Shown: positions 1 to 11,737, counted from the first letter of the stretch. The stretch is 64,000 bases of DNA from Diaporthe sp. PMI_573 (GCA_021399435.1 JAJTUP010000001.1:1-64000); one strand, 5' to 3'. The notes: generated by a model from the sequence alone, not told the origin. Numbers and translations are program-made.

Positions 1-2030
1 TATAGATATCTTTAATTATGAGGTAGAGCCAAAGGTAGGTTTGATATGGTACGGCCAGGAGTGTTTCTTATATTGCCTCCTGTACTTGCTGCTCTATTTA
101 AAGTTTGTAGCTAATTGTGGCTACCTTTTCTCTGATGACAAGGTTGATCTTCCCGCTAATTTTAGTATTACTTTCTTTACCAGCTAGTCGGATTAACTGA
201 GGCTTAGATACGCCGCGAAACTTAGACTTGATATTCTAATAAAGTCGACTAGTTACTAAGAACTTTAGTCAAGACTTTCTGGTTGATAGGGCTTGTTGGT
301 TATGTAAGTTTGTTAGAAATTAAAGGAGCTTTCGCCGATTACAGACGCAGCACTCGTTAAGAGCGTCTAGCATGCAAGTAATATTCTGTGCTTAATCATC
401 TATAGAAGCAGCTAGGAAAATCTGCCATAGCTTATCTAACTTCTTCTATAGCTTTTTCTCATTTCTTTTAAAGGCGCCTATAGCATAGCGGATAAGCAGA
501 GGCTGAAAGTAAAATAATTGATAGAGAAGGGCATATAGGGCTGTCGCAAGGTTGTTCTGTTTATTATTGTCCTTAAAGAAAAAGTAAAGTACGGTATACT
601 TGTTAGTGCTTCAAAGCTCTTTATTGATAAGAGATTTAGCCAATATAGACTTTCTATACCCTAGGTTAGCCGAGATTTAGAGTAGGTTATTATGAGGGCT
701 CTGCTGCTATTTTATATATTGTAGATACTCCAAAACCTACTTATATATATTAGGAAATTGGTTGGGGTTTAGATTCTTAAAGGCCTTATATATAGATGTC
801 TTAAAAGCCTAGTGACATGTAACCTATTTCTGGTTTTTATATCTAGTGTCTTTCCTAAGCGTCTATTTTAATATAGCTATGTTTGTTCTAGATATAAGTT
901 TATAAAGGCCAGGATCTAGGTGGCCTATTAGCAGCTAATTTTTACTATACTATAGGGAAAAGGATATAACTCTAAATTCTAGACTAAAATTTTAACTCTT
1001 GTTTAATTAATAACTAGGCTAGAAGCAACTACTTACCAGAGATTAACTGCGGGATAGGCTTTTTCTATAGTACCTGACTTAGTATAATAACTAAAAGAAG
1101 TTTTTTAACAAATACCGCAGCTACTATAGCTATATATTTCTGCCATACCTTATTTTTATAAAAGTCTAAATAATTATAAATTCTACAGATAATAAGATTA
1201 AGAAAGTCCTACAGCCCTATAGCCTCTATCTTAAAGCAGAGTACTCTAAGCTTTCTACTTAGGCGGTCTTGCATCTTTCTATACTTAATAACCTAGTTAC
1301 TAGAGATAATATTTCTATAGTAAATAACCGGATCTATATTATCTCTAGTATCCCGCTAAACTATTTATACATAATTATACTAGTTGTAAGCAAAATCTAG
1401 ATTTTTATGTTTATAATCTACTTAGAATAGGTAATTGTTGGAGCTGCCTTAGTGTCTAAATTTCTTCTTTATTTTGTTGGGACTCTTATTAATTAGCTTA
1501 GATAAGAAACGAGAAATATTGCTATCCTTGCCTATATAATTAGCTTAGAGGCGGCTTAAAGCTAACAGTAAGACCTAGGGTGGCATATTAAGTAATCCTA
1601 TATATTGAAATTCTCTATTTTATACCATTTTGTCTTAGTTATACTAGATAACTTCTTTAATAGTACCGGCAGGCTGGCCGACTATAATATTGCCTAGCCG
1701 AATATTGTGCCTTAATAATAATATGCTACTACTAACTATTAAACCGAAATGTATAGACTTAAAGGTCTGCAATATGTCCTTAGCGACAGTAGTGGTAAGC
1801 ATGGTGCTATATATTTCTACAGGCAAGCAGATAATAACGACATTATAACCCTAGATCTGGCCCAAGATATAGCTATTATAATCGGCCGGGTTCTGCTTAG
1901 ATAGATTTAAATAGACCTAATCGAGTATCTTCTTTATGGCAACTATCTCTAGTAGGAGCGTATAAACCTAGCCTACTGTATAATCTTGAGGGCTCGATAT
2001 TATCTTAAAGCGCGATAATGAGTAGCTATC
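1..2030 (-). pseudogene. RIP-decayed PNP_UDP-NACHT receptor (NLR) relic, cut by the window edge
   Basis: The whole stretch is AT-rich and full of TA dinucleotides. Read on the minus strand it still gives the order of a fungal STAND receptor of the nucleoside-phosphorylase type. PQDYTVG lies near 1990 and a phosphorylase core (FKSIHFGL, IRLGNIIVGQPAG) at 1644-1826. The domain end (VLCFKIEAIGL, then a stop, then CRIYNYLDFYKN) lies near 1130-1250. A NACHT domain follows: a degraded P-loop reading LGYRKS near 646-690, YFFFKDNN near 570, and a Walker-B-like CMLDALNEC near 346-375. In-frame TAG/TAA stops and the loss of the P-loop glycine and cysteine codons fit G:C to A:T changes. In this family the phosphorylase domain sits before NACHT and repeats. 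The repeat part would lie left of base 1. The family call rests on motif recognition. No function is expected. Confidence 0.78.
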
Positions 2031-3540
2031 TGTCTATATTGGTTTTTTAATAGGAGAGAACCTTGTCTAGTTAAATGGCCTAAAGAAGGACGAGAAGTAC
2101 TTTAAAAACCTAGGCAAAATAAGGGTTAGATAAGGAAGGGTACTAAGGCAACCAGGGGGCTGTTTGTTATACTACATTTAGCTATATAACAGTCGAAACC
2201 TAATTTAATCCCGCGACTGTTGCGGCTATCCAACTAGATAGTCTGGTTAAGCAACTAGGCTTATATAGTTAGCTATAAGCATATATTTTCTTATACTGTG
2301 CAATATGTGAGATGTAAATATATAACGTCTGCCTACTCTAGTGGGAATTTTTCCTGCTCGAGCTCAGCCCTGAACTGTTTATATTGGAGTAAACGGTCCC
2401 CACCAAAATCTGTCATTCGTATGACCTGCCTAGCACGGAGCATTTCCTGCGCCCTGCATCTATCTTGCTTGTTCACGTTCTTATATCTCACCTTGGCCAG
2501 TCGTTCTAGCCCGGAAAATCGATGCTCTTATTTGTCGTGACTTTTAGAAATCTCAGAGGCCTCGGTGCTATAACTGAAAGGCGACCTTAAGCTAGGAATT
2601 AGATAAGGAGCACGTTTTGGTTAACTGCCTGTACTATATAATCGAGTGTTTAACTGTAGGTAACAGCGCTCTGGGTAGAGGAGGACTCTGTTAGGTAGGA
2701 CAGGGGATCAGCCTTACGCCGTTTATCTCCGGGCGCTGTAAGCTGGTGGTCGAACACATAAAAGAGGCGGATTGGCCCGATCTATTAGCAGGCTCTCCAG
2801 GCGAGCCATGTTTCAACAAGCAGCGTCTGTGCACAGAACACTGTCGAGTTGTCGCGCTTACAGACATACTGTGTTTTTAAAATAAAACCCAAATAAAACT
2901 GGCTTCCTGTGCGGTGTCGTTTGGTACATCATTCTGCGGTTTGCAATCCATGAATGAACGCATCGTGAGATGGGCAATGTGATGAGGCTGAACTGAAAAG
3001 AAGCAGCTCCAAAGCTTGCAAGAACGGCCGTGGGAACTAACTCACTGAATGAGAACACGGACTAGTTTCCAGATAAAGGAGCAGACCCATTCTCGCGGCT
3101 CCGTGTGTCCAACAAAGCAGTACTTCCGCTGTACACCCAGCGGAAAACAACCCGTGACTGGAAACCTTGCGTAAATGCCCTCATTCACTACGATTCTGCC
3201 GCCACTGCGGACGGATCCAGAGGCGCCCACGTAGGTACCTATAGCCGAGTTCCGGGCAGGCTTCGCTCACCCACTTTCATAGCAAACAGCCTGAATGAAT
3301 CTCGTTTATGTAAGTATGTGGGCATTTGCAAAGTGGGTCCGCACATTCACTGTAGATGACCCCAGCGCCCACAGCCAGGATTTAAACCTCGCCTCTGCAA
3401 TTTCCAGGAGACCATTCCCATAGATAGAAGGTAGCGCCTACTTAACCTTGATCGACGTATTGAGGACAGCTGGCTTGACTCCGTATCTCCTCTCGTGATA
3501 CTTCGACCGCTCACGCAAATCTTCTTGCCTTGCGTCTCCT
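2031..3540. other. intergenic stretch, no supported gene
   Basis: The TA-rich composition fades out by about 2.3 kb into ordinary base composition. Only short open frames without recognisable motifs are present on either strand. It separates the decayed receptor from the multi-exon gene that starts at 3541. Confidence 0.5.
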
Positions 3541-6500
3541 ATGAATCGATTCAAACCGAAAGCCGTCCGCCGAAGTGAGGCGGAACGGCAAAAAGCAGCC
3601 AAAGACTTTGCTCGAGAACAGGCTTGGAAAGCCGCTGAGATGGCTGAGAACATTTCCGCTAAATGCAGAGCAGGTATTCATGGTTCGCACACAAGACACA
3701 ACTGTCTGAACATGCCGTGCAATTATTGCAAGAAGGAAGGACACACGGCGACAACAGAAGATTGGCCTGCATTTATGCGTAAAGAGGCTATTCCTGTAAC
3801 GAAGCAAAGCTATGAAGGGGCGCATGAAGCCGCGGACCAGACTTCTCTGAACGACTACAAAATTAGACGCAGAGATTCCAGATGGTTCCCGGAAAGCAAT
3901 GGTTTCTCTCCACACTTCCACTGTCCTGGAATGTCGTCGGTCGATGGAGAAACCATGGAAGCAGAAGAGGTATGAGTGTTTCAAATACTAGACTGCAAAC
4001 TTTGATCTTTACCAATTATCATTCTCAGGGGTTTATCTATCCAACACCGGACATCCATTTTCCTGATTTGAAGGACACGCTCACATGCCTCGTCCAAAGG
4101 CTCTCCTTCGACGAGCTGGATGACCTCAAGTTCATGGACTATCCCGCATTATTCAGAGATATGGACTATTCAATCCAGCATATCGTGGACAAAGCGATAT
4201 CACTAGTCGAGCCCGAAGTCCTTGGTTTCCAAGGTAAACATTGACGCCTCAGCTATACGTTAAACAAATCCAGGTTCTTCCAAGTTCCCACAAGGCACAC
4301 CTGCCTTTCTAACCCTCCAGTATGCAGTTTTCGGGAAGCACATGTGGCTCAGTGGTTACGCACAACTGGAAAATCTTGGTCGCTTGAGGGTGGGTACGTC
4401 GATGGGGTCCTAGATGACCGCAACCCCAAATACGCTAGGTAAGTTGAATTAGTTTATATCTCCGACTTGTACGTACGCTGTCTCTAAAAACAGTGCAGGT
4501 ATTACCCTGGTCAGTCAAAGGGCTTACCTTACCGTGTATACCACGACCACACCAAAAACATACGAAGAAGTCAGAATGCGACCCGGCGGCAGCCTCACGA
4601 CTCGAGCGGGAGCCTGCCTAGGACTTCGTCCGTGCTCGAATATAGGGATGCCCTGAACGAATTGATCCAGAGCTTGGATCTTGACCCAGATTTGTTTGCA
4701 CACTGGACCAATCTAGTTAGCTGACACTGTCAAACCGCTTTGAAACTGACATCACTGACGCCCTCCGAAAGCTCGCATCTGACGATGAGAAACCATTTGT
4801 TGGACCAATCAGCAGTTTCCTGGCCAAACTTGGAGTAGTCCTGGATTCGGAGTTTGCCGACGTCAACTGCGTCGAGAATGGCGCAGAGCCTTTGAAAGGC
4901 TTCCGATTGTCCATGGAAAACTCTCTCATTTGGACCAGCTCCTTTGAGGGGTTTGGAGGTGGCCCGACGCGGATTGGGCCGGATTCGCCAAAACGAAATC
5001 AGTGACCTCAATTGCTCCATTATCACAGGAAGTAATCTCAGAGTCATCATCCTCCTTGGATTGAGGGCTCAAAAGGACATTCTTTCGGTGTTCAAGAATA
5101 CAACACCTGCTCAATTGGTCCATCACGAGCAACATCTTTCCGGCCCATACCAGCTTCCACTTCAGGGCTGCACTATCTGCGTCTGGATTTTGTGCCACGG
5201 TCGACAGGTCTCTCGATTATTCATCGCAGGCCCGGAACCACCGAATGTAGGCAGCAAGGGAAAGTCCGGCAATGCCAAACTAACGGCTACGCGGAATACG
5301 TTTGGCCTGACTGCCGCTGTTAGCGGTGAAAGAATAAGAAACACTTTTTGGGATAGCGCTTGTTTCTTTGCGTCATTGTTTTCACAAGCCCGACTCGCAA
5401 ATGAGGGCGTAGAGGAACCACTATCATCAACTGACTTGGCTCCGGTCTTCCGAAATTGGCTGTCCTACAAGCACTTTACCGATAACGATATCAAGGACCT
5501 CGAGCAAATCGCTGGGGGCATGACCCGCGGGCTTCTGCAGGTCGTTACAATCCTACGTCATTGGGTAGACGGTAAGGCTAGTGAGGAGGGCGCATCCTCC
5601 AGGTCCCGAGGATACCGAGGGAAGTATGACGGGCCGACCTACGAAAAAGTGAAGGAACTTTTCTTCCGCGTAGCCGGAATCAATTCGAGTGCAAAGACAC
5701 AGCCTCGAGACGCAGCGACACAAACTCAGGACATGAATCTAGGCACAGAAGGTCAAACCGACTCAGAAGATGGTTTCCTAAATAGCTCAACCATCGATTT
5801 CATGAGTGGCATTATCAGCGAAATCGCCAGGTATACTCCGGAGCGGGTGGACGAGGAATATGCTGAGCTTGGGCTGCATAGCTCGCAGTCATCAACACCG
5901 CATCCACGTCTGCTGTCGACAGGAAGTGGCGTCTCTAATGGCACAGATACGGGAGCCAGTCCGGAGAAATCGAGTCCCGCAACATGCACCGGCCCATCCA
6001 CAGCCGCACCAGCCCCAGTTCGCCTAGAATCGGGAATCGACACGGCAACCGCATCCGCCAGAAACAAGGCCTCCAGGCCCGGCAGCAGCACAGCATCCAG
6101 GTCCGCCAGCAACACCGCGTCAAGGCCCAGCGGATGAATCGCCAGAATTACGCACAAAGCTGCCAGCCCTGCTTACAGAGACAGGGACTGACCAAACGAT
6201 TGATCGTGATCCAGGCAGCTTCCACGGCGACTACTGGTACCTTTTCACTTTCCAAGTGTACCCAGACAATGATACCACGTTGAGCCGTGGGGCTCTATTC
6301 TCCATTCGGGCATTTTTGTCCGTGCCGGGACGAATACACACTCATTGCTTTATCCCGCGCTTGCAAGAATATGAAGACCACGACCCGACCGACCCTGCGG
6401 GTCAACTAGCCTTGCAGTATCGGCTTCTTGACAACCACGATGGCAAGGGTCCATCACCCGAATGGAGCTGGGCCACAGCGCCAAAGGCTCTTGCGAGAGC

Positions 6501-6624
6501 AAAAGGGCTTGACTTTCTATTTCGAGTCAACACGTTTGTTGATCTTCTTCAAGGCAAGTCCACACAAGACCTAATCGATGTTCCTCGAAGTTCTTTGAGT
6601 CGATTTCTTGATCGTAAAAAGTAG
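3541..6624 (+). CDS. unrecognised multi-exon protein with N-terminal Cys/His cluster
   Basis: I do not recognise the family. Four exons join cleanly: 3541-3969, 4029-4233, 4321-4438 and one starting at 4499. The introns are 59, 87 and 60 nt; the second has a CTAAC branch just before its CAG. The last exon either stops at 4722-4724 (325 residues) or continues. A 56-nt intron 4716-4771 (GTTAGC donor, CTGAC branch, unusual AAG acceptor) restores the frame. A further intron at about 4960-5030 leads into the long frame that ends at 6137. The frame then changes again between about 6030 and 6135, and coding-like sequence (DYWYLFTFQVYP) runs to the stop at 6624. The N-terminus is basic and alanine-rich, with a C/H cluster at residues 42-62 (CRAGIHGSH, then CNYCKKEGH) resembling a zinc knuckle. 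Ser/Pro/Ala-rich sequence precedes the last part. It may be one gene, two genes, or a partly broken gene. Confidence 0.5.
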
Positions 6625-7306
6625 ATGTCTTAAAGGCCAGCAATGAGTGCAGTTGATTAACAGCGTTTCGGGAGGCGCAGAAGCTAAATTATATCTTCAT
6701 AACCTTCTGCCCACATAAACTAAGTGTTAATGCAGTGAGCAAGAATCATAATACTATATATTCTGTTCTTATAACAACTGGCTTGTGTACTGGGTCGGCT
6801 ATACATACAAATCGGGGTGCAAACGGATTAGCTGAGAGAGTCGACTGCTCCGGAACCTGCAAGGACGTTACTTGGCTCATAGCTAATTTTACGAGCAGGC
6901 TGGCCTGAGGAAGAAAGGAAGGCAGATAGGGCTCCGGTGCTGCAGGTTAGGGACAGGGCTGGTTTCACTGATAAGGGGTGTGGCTTGCAGGCCCAATCAC
7001 ACCGGCCCTCAGCCACCAGGCTTGACTGCTAGGTCTGTAAGCAAATGGATTACGATCCTGCAACGGCAATTGCATGGTAGCATTTGTGTTATGGCGCGCC
7101 AGCAGGACCAATAGCTTCCTACTGAATCCGGGCCAACCTTGCATGAGTCGCGTCATTTACTTTTCAGCTGCTCCTTTTGAAACTCTGAGTCTCAATCTCA
7201 TGAAATCTTTCTCAGTGCCATCTCACCTCGGCGGCGATGCCTTCCCTACCAGGCGGCGTCTCTGTGGCTTTCACAATCGCTATCACTGAGGTTCCTTCGA
7301 TATGAG
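6625..7306. other. intergenic stretch
   Basis: No open frame with coding character or family motif was seen. It presumably carries the 3' end of the upstream gene and the promoter of the transposon-split gene. Confidence 0.4.
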
Positions 7307-7503
7307 ATGGCGACACACGCAGCAAACACGCCCTGGTCCCCAGCCCTACAGAATAGCTATGGCCCCGAGGCCAGGACGGGAAATCATGTCCACAAAGGAC
7401 CTCAAGTTGTACCGCATGCAGGACCTGAGGCTGTACCACCACACTCAGCGCCAGAGCCAGTGCCAGGGCAATCATCAAACTACGGCTACGTTCAGAAACC
7501 ATA

Positions 7504-7565
7504 CTATGCCACCCGGGCTACCCGTGCACCCCCACCACTCGTACACCCGCCACACCAAAAGTCCT
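7504..7565 (+). repeat. left terminal inverted repeat of the Fot1/pogo-like element
   Basis: It matches the reverse complement of 9630-9691 with few mismatches and a small gap: shared blocks ATGCCACCC, CTACCCGT, ACCACTCGTACACC and AAAGTCCTC occur in order. It starts immediately after TA. Confidence 0.85.
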
Positions 7566-7644
7566 CATGTTTGAAGATACATAACGCACTCAATTCATGG
7601 TGTTGAGAAGCAATTCGTATATGATTTTGATCGTGAGAAGACGC

Positions 7645-9396
7645 CTAATTACCGTATCTACTTGGTTTTTTGACTGCACGGCCACGTCTGGTCTGAACCT
7701 CGGCAGGAATGTCCTCACCATTCTCTTCCTCACCACTCACTCCGTAAATATCCTCCAGTTCTTCAACAACGATGGTTTCTGCTGGTTTTTTTTTTATAAT
7801 CTGGTGACTTGATGCCTTCTTCGAGGTCTTCAACGGTGCCTCCTTTGCTCAGAATGTCATGAATACTCATAAACGTCTTGTTTGGATTGGGTACAGCCCG
7901 CCTCTTCTTCGTGCCGACTGAAGCCTCTTCTCGAGCCTTCATCTCAGCGTTTTCTTGCTCGAGGACTGCGATTTTGGCTTGGAGGGCATCAAATTTGTCT
8001 GCCAGCCGCCTGAATTTGTACCTCTGATGAGGATTTTCCTTGGACATCGCCATGATAAACTGACGATCGACTGGATCGTTCTCGGGATCTGCCATAGCTT
8101 CGGCATCCCTTTTTTCTCAATCCGGATGGATTTCTGGGTGATTCAACGCTTTCTGCCGGCTGACTAGCCAATTCCTAGTATGGCGCCAAGCTGACTTGAT
8201 CGTCTTCTCGGTAACTGCTCTGCGAGCCTTTGCTAAACATCGTAGGAAGTTGATCTTTCCAACGGGTGCAGAATTGGTGATAGAGTCCAATTTGCCAATC
8301 TCGCTCCGATAAGCAGCTTTGAGGACATTAAAATAACCGTTATCTGCTGGCTGAAGCCCGTGAGAGGTATGTGCTGGGAGGAAATAAAGATAAACATTGC
8401 TGAAGAAGCATTCCTCTATAAATTTGTCCTGGGTAACGATAGTCAGTATCTATACCTTCTATAGTCAAATAGATGGCTTAAATACCGAGGTATGGCTCTT
8501 ATGGCCGTCGAGAATAAGCAGAATCGCGCTACTATCATCGTTTCCTCTGAGGGCATTCATTTGGGGCAAAAAGACATCCTTTAGCCACGTGATGGCGATT
8601 TCGTTGCTCGTCCAGCCATTATCCGAGCAGATATAGTGCCATGGGCAAATCTTTCTAAACTCTCGAAGGAACCATTAGGCTTAAAGCTCTTTTCCCTTAA
8701 AAATAATACCCGGATCGAGATATTTGCCGGCAGCGGTAATGGCGTCTATTATCGTAACCCACAAGCGACTGCCACCGTTTTTAACGAGGCACTGCTTCAT
8801 TTCCGTAGTGCCAAGCACAAGCAAATCGACCCCTAATAATAGTTAGTTAAAAGCAATAAGCATCGTCGGTTATTATAACTAGTTGGCTTGCCTTGACCCT
8901 CCATGATGCCGCCTTCATCAACATTGACCGTAAGCTCCGGTTTCACCTAACTAAACTGCTCCCTTTGGTCGAAATACTAGTTGACCGTCTTGGGAGTAAA
9001 GCCGTCAAATCGTTCGGCTTCTTGTTTACGCCCAATTTTGGTGTGAATCTGCTCACGATGTCGCTTTTTAAAGCCATCCATCCAGTGCTTTCCTAGAGGC
9101 TCGGGATCGCCTCTCTTCTCAAGGATGGATTCAACAACCTTCCGGACGACTTGGGCACTTGGGGCATAGCCCAGAGACTCTTGTTTGACTATCCAGTCAA
9201 CTATTCTATTCTCTTCGGCTGCAGATAGGCGTTGGTTCGGTTGTGTGGCTTCAGACTTCGAGACAATGCCATTCATGCGGTCACATAGTGTCATTAGGGG
9301 CACACCATGCATCGTAGCAGATTGGCGCTTAGAAACACCATTGTCAATGACATCAAATATGGCATCAGCCATATCCTCTTCGGTATAGTCAGGCAT
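7645..9396 (-). pseudogene. decayed pogo/Fot1-type transposase
   Basis: The intact N-terminal piece (ATG at 9396, open to 8977) has a psq-type helix-turn-helix (SKRQSATMHGVPLMTLCDRM) and a second CENP-B/Tc5-like DNA-binding domain (EENRIVDWIV ... GKHWMDGFKKRH). After it the frame is cut by TAG codons where tryptophans are expected (TVN-stop-YFDQ, QFS-stop-VKPEL). The DDE catalytic core is still readable piecewise: NVDEGGIMEG, CSDNGWTSNEIA, LLILDGHKSH and HGLQPADNGYFNVLK. A C-terminal coiled-coil-like tail (ALQAKIAVLEQENAEMKA) ends at 7763. W-to-stop changes by G-to-A are what RIP produces. This copy cannot make a full transposase. Confidence 0.85.
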
Positions 9397-9629
9397 CTCA
9401 TCGTTGGACCGTAATCGGAGGATATGGGCTGGTAGAGATGAAGAGAATTGTACATTCAGATCACGAGGGCTACATTTGTGTGCGGGGTTCGGGCCGACGT
9501 GATCCCGGCTGCGGGGCCGCAAAACCCAATTTACTACTCTAAGCATTATCGCCTAACTAAACGCTACAGAATCATGAAGTCGGCATGAGAATAGCTTCAG
9601 AATTGACTGGATTGGGTGTAAGTGAAGTT

Positions 9630-9691
9630 GAGGACTTTGTGTGGTGAAGGTGTACGAGTGGTGGGGTGTACGGGTAGATCGGGTGGCATGG
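9630..9691 (-). repeat. right terminal inverted repeat of the Fot1/pogo-like element
   Basis: Read on the minus strand it begins CCATGCCACCC and mirrors the left repeat. It is followed on the plus strand by the second TA and the resumed host reading frame. Confidence 0.85.
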
Positions 9692-10795
9692 TATGAAGAT
9701 CGGCAAAATGAGGCACCCCTGCCGAAGAAAAGAACAAAGATACTCGGCCTCCCTGTCGCGCTTTTCTGGATCGTCGTCGGACTAGTTATCCTGCTCGTTC
9801 TGGGCATATCTCCCGGCATCGGTCTTGGCGTCGGGCTCAGTCAACGCGCAACATCCTCTACATCTTCCGCCTCGTCCACCTCATCATCAGCTCCGGACCA
9901 GGTGACGACCACATCGGCGAGCCCTTCATCCACGTCAACACCTCCATCAACCACGACATCAACACAAGCCAGCAGCACATCATCAGCGCCCGTGACCTCA
10001 GGGACGACCGGTGTAGCAGACAACAGCTGTACTTACTCGGTGCCTACGACCTACTACTCGAATGCCGACTCAAGCGTCAGCTTCGTGACATACTGCTTCA
10101 CCAACTGGCCGAACCACGATACTGCTGCCGATGGGAACGGCACGGTCTCCGATCTCAGATATACCATTCTATACAGCTTCGAAGACTGTATGGATGAGTG
10201 TGTGAGGTACAACGCGGGCCTTACATCGGGAGAGAGCAAGTGTGCCGGCGTAACATACAACAGAAACTTGGCGAGTATTGTTGCGATACGCCAACAGGGA
10301 GGCAATTGTTTCTTGAAGAATGCCACGGGCGTCAATCGGCAGGGAAGTGCGACAAGTGCCTGTGGAGCTATCGTCTACTGATACTAGTAGAGGCGAGGCG
10401 AGCATTACTAATCGAACAATGAAGATCAATTATCTATGGGGTTGGTCTCTGGTGCAGGCAGTGTCGATGGCCTATATATTCCGCCGCCTGCTGCAGAGTC
10501 CCCAACACTGATGCTTACTTGCACAGGGGCATCGGTCTTTTGGCGGCTGACTACTATTTCAACGGGGGACTAGCTACTGGGTAAGATGGGCGGTTGGTCG
10601 GCAAGCTTGTGGGGGAACGCGAAACTGTTGGCTCGAACAACGTACCACGGGATGAATCCTTCGCGTGGACATATCTGCAACATCGTGAGGGGTCGAGCGG
10701 CCGGGAGTTCTTCACTCAGTCGTCACATTCTACACCTAAACGCGAGACGGCCGATCAATACAACGCGCCAGACGACCCCAAAAGAAACGCAACCA

Positions 10796-11737
10796 ATGGC
10801 GCCACAACTTGTTTTCGGGACAGGCGTCCTGGGCATGGACGGCACCGAGTTCCAGGACAACGACTCCGTCACGAACCTGCTCCACACACTCAAGCAGCTC
10901 GGCATCACTCGCCTAGACACGGCGGCACGCTACCCCCCTTTTAACCCGGGCAGATCGGAACAGCTCATCGGCGCAGCCGGTGAGCTCAGCGACGCATTCG
11001 TTGTCGACACGAAAGTATACACCGAGGTCGGCGACGGCAGCGGCGATCTGACCCAGGCGGCCATGCAGAAGTCGGTGGACGGCAGCCTCGAGCGACTGAA
11101 GCGGCCACAGGTGAACGTGCTCCTAGCCCACCGCCCCGATCCCGCCACGCCTCTCGAGGAGCAGGTCCAGGGCTTCCAGGACCAGATCGCCGAGGGCCAC
11201 GCCAGGGAATGGGGCGTCGCGAACCACCCGCCAGAGACGCTGCAGAGGATCCTCGACCTGTGCGAGGAGAAGGGCTGGGCGAAGCCGAGGTGGTACCAGG
11301 GCACATACAACATGCTCACGCGCGGCGCGGAGAGTCGTGTGCTGCCCATATTGCGGGCCCACGGCATGTCGTTCCTTGCCTCGCACGCTCTCGCCTCGGG
11401 CTTCCTGACGGGGAGGCATGTTGACACAGACGGAAGACCGACGGGCCGCTTTGCCAAGAATGCCAGCTTTGCTACCCCGGAGGTGGCGGCCGCAATGAAG
11501 GAATTCGTGGCCGGGTGCAGTGCGCACAAGTTGCAGCCCGTCGAGGTCGCCAGCCGTTGGATATTCCACCACTCGGCGCTGGGCGACGGCGATGCCGTTG
11601 TGCTGGGAGCGAGCAAGCTGGCTCAGGTCCGTGACACGGTGGCAAACATGGGCAAGGGCCCGCTACCTCAGGAGATGATTGTTCTGACGGAGAGTCTTTG
11701 GGCCGCGGTGCAACCAATACGTGGCTCAATGATATAA
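10796..11737 (+). CDS. aldo/keto reductase family protein
   Basis: This is a 313-residue, single-exon NAD(P)H-dependent oxidoreductase of the aldo/keto reductase fold. The start at 10796 (MAPQLVFGTG) matches the first beta strand. The frame is open 70 codons further up to an ATG at 10586, but that part is Arg/Asn-rich without family character and is probably leader. Tetrad candidates are visible: D and Y in RLDTAARY, K in VVDTKVY and H in LLAHRPD. The C-terminal cofactor region reads VVLGASKLAQ. It resembles the short fungal AKR group that acts on aldehydes and ketones. The substrate is unknown. It stands alone between the disrupted surface-protein gene and a small secreted protein, with no clear pathway partner. 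Confidence 0.85.
   Translation: MAPQLVFGTGVLGMDGTEFQDNDSVTNLLHTLKQLGITRLDTAARYPPFNPGRSEQLIGAAGELSDAFVVDTKVYTEVGDGSGDLTQAAMQKSVDGSLERLKRPQVNVLLAHRPDPATPLEEQVQGFQDQIAEGHAREWGVANHPPETLQRILDLCEEKGWAKPRWYQGTYNMLTRGAESRVLPILRAHGMSFLASHALASGFLTGRHVDTDGRPTGRFAKNASFATPEVAAAMKEFVAGCSAHKLQPVEVASRWIFHHSALGDGDAVVLGASKLAQVRDTVANMGKGPLPQEMIVLTESLWAAVQPIRGSMI

Larger units (their letters stand above)
7504..9691 (-). mobile_element. Fot1/pogo-like (Tc1/mariner superfamily) DNA transposon
   Basis: The element is 2188 bp. Imperfect terminal inverted repeats of about 62 bp begin CTATGCCACCC on the left and, read inward, CCATGCCACCC on the right. It is flanked directly by TA at 7502-7503 and 9692-9693, the target duplication expected for this superfamily. 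It carries one transposase-like coding region on the minus strand, broken by stops. It sits inside the coding sequence of a surface-protein gene. Established knowledge: Fot1/pogo elements have an HTH plus DDE transposase and duplicate TA. Confidence 0.88.
7307..10381 (+). pseudogene. membrane protein with C-terminal PAN/apple-like Cys domain, split by a transposon
   Basis: The gene is in two parts, 7307-7501 and 9692-10381. Part one encodes a Pro/His-rich N-terminus ending in QKP. Part two resumes in the same frame (YEDRQNEAPLPKKR). It then has one hydrophobic segment (ALFWIVVGLVILLVL), a long Ser/Thr linker, and a Cys-rich domain with FEDCMDECVRYN, CAGVTYN and GGNCFLKN, typical of fungal PAN/WSC-like extracellular modules. 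Without the element and one TA the frame is continuous and gives 294 residues. This looks like a cell-wall or surface protein with a cytosolic N-terminus, a single membrane pass and an O-glycosylatable stalk. In the sequenced strain the insertion introduces foreign codons and stops, so the product is probably absent. An ATG-less or shortened transcript from the second half cannot be excluded. Confidence 0.75.

Noticed and set aside
5753..6157. 134-codon minus-strand frame opposite the unknown gene
   Set aside because: Leu/Ala-rich antisense shadow of the Ser/Ala/Pro-rich plus-strand coding region.
10586..10795. 70-codon N-terminal extension of the first aldo-keto reductase
   Set aside because: In frame but without family residues or a clear targeting signal; the ATG at 10796 matches the family start.
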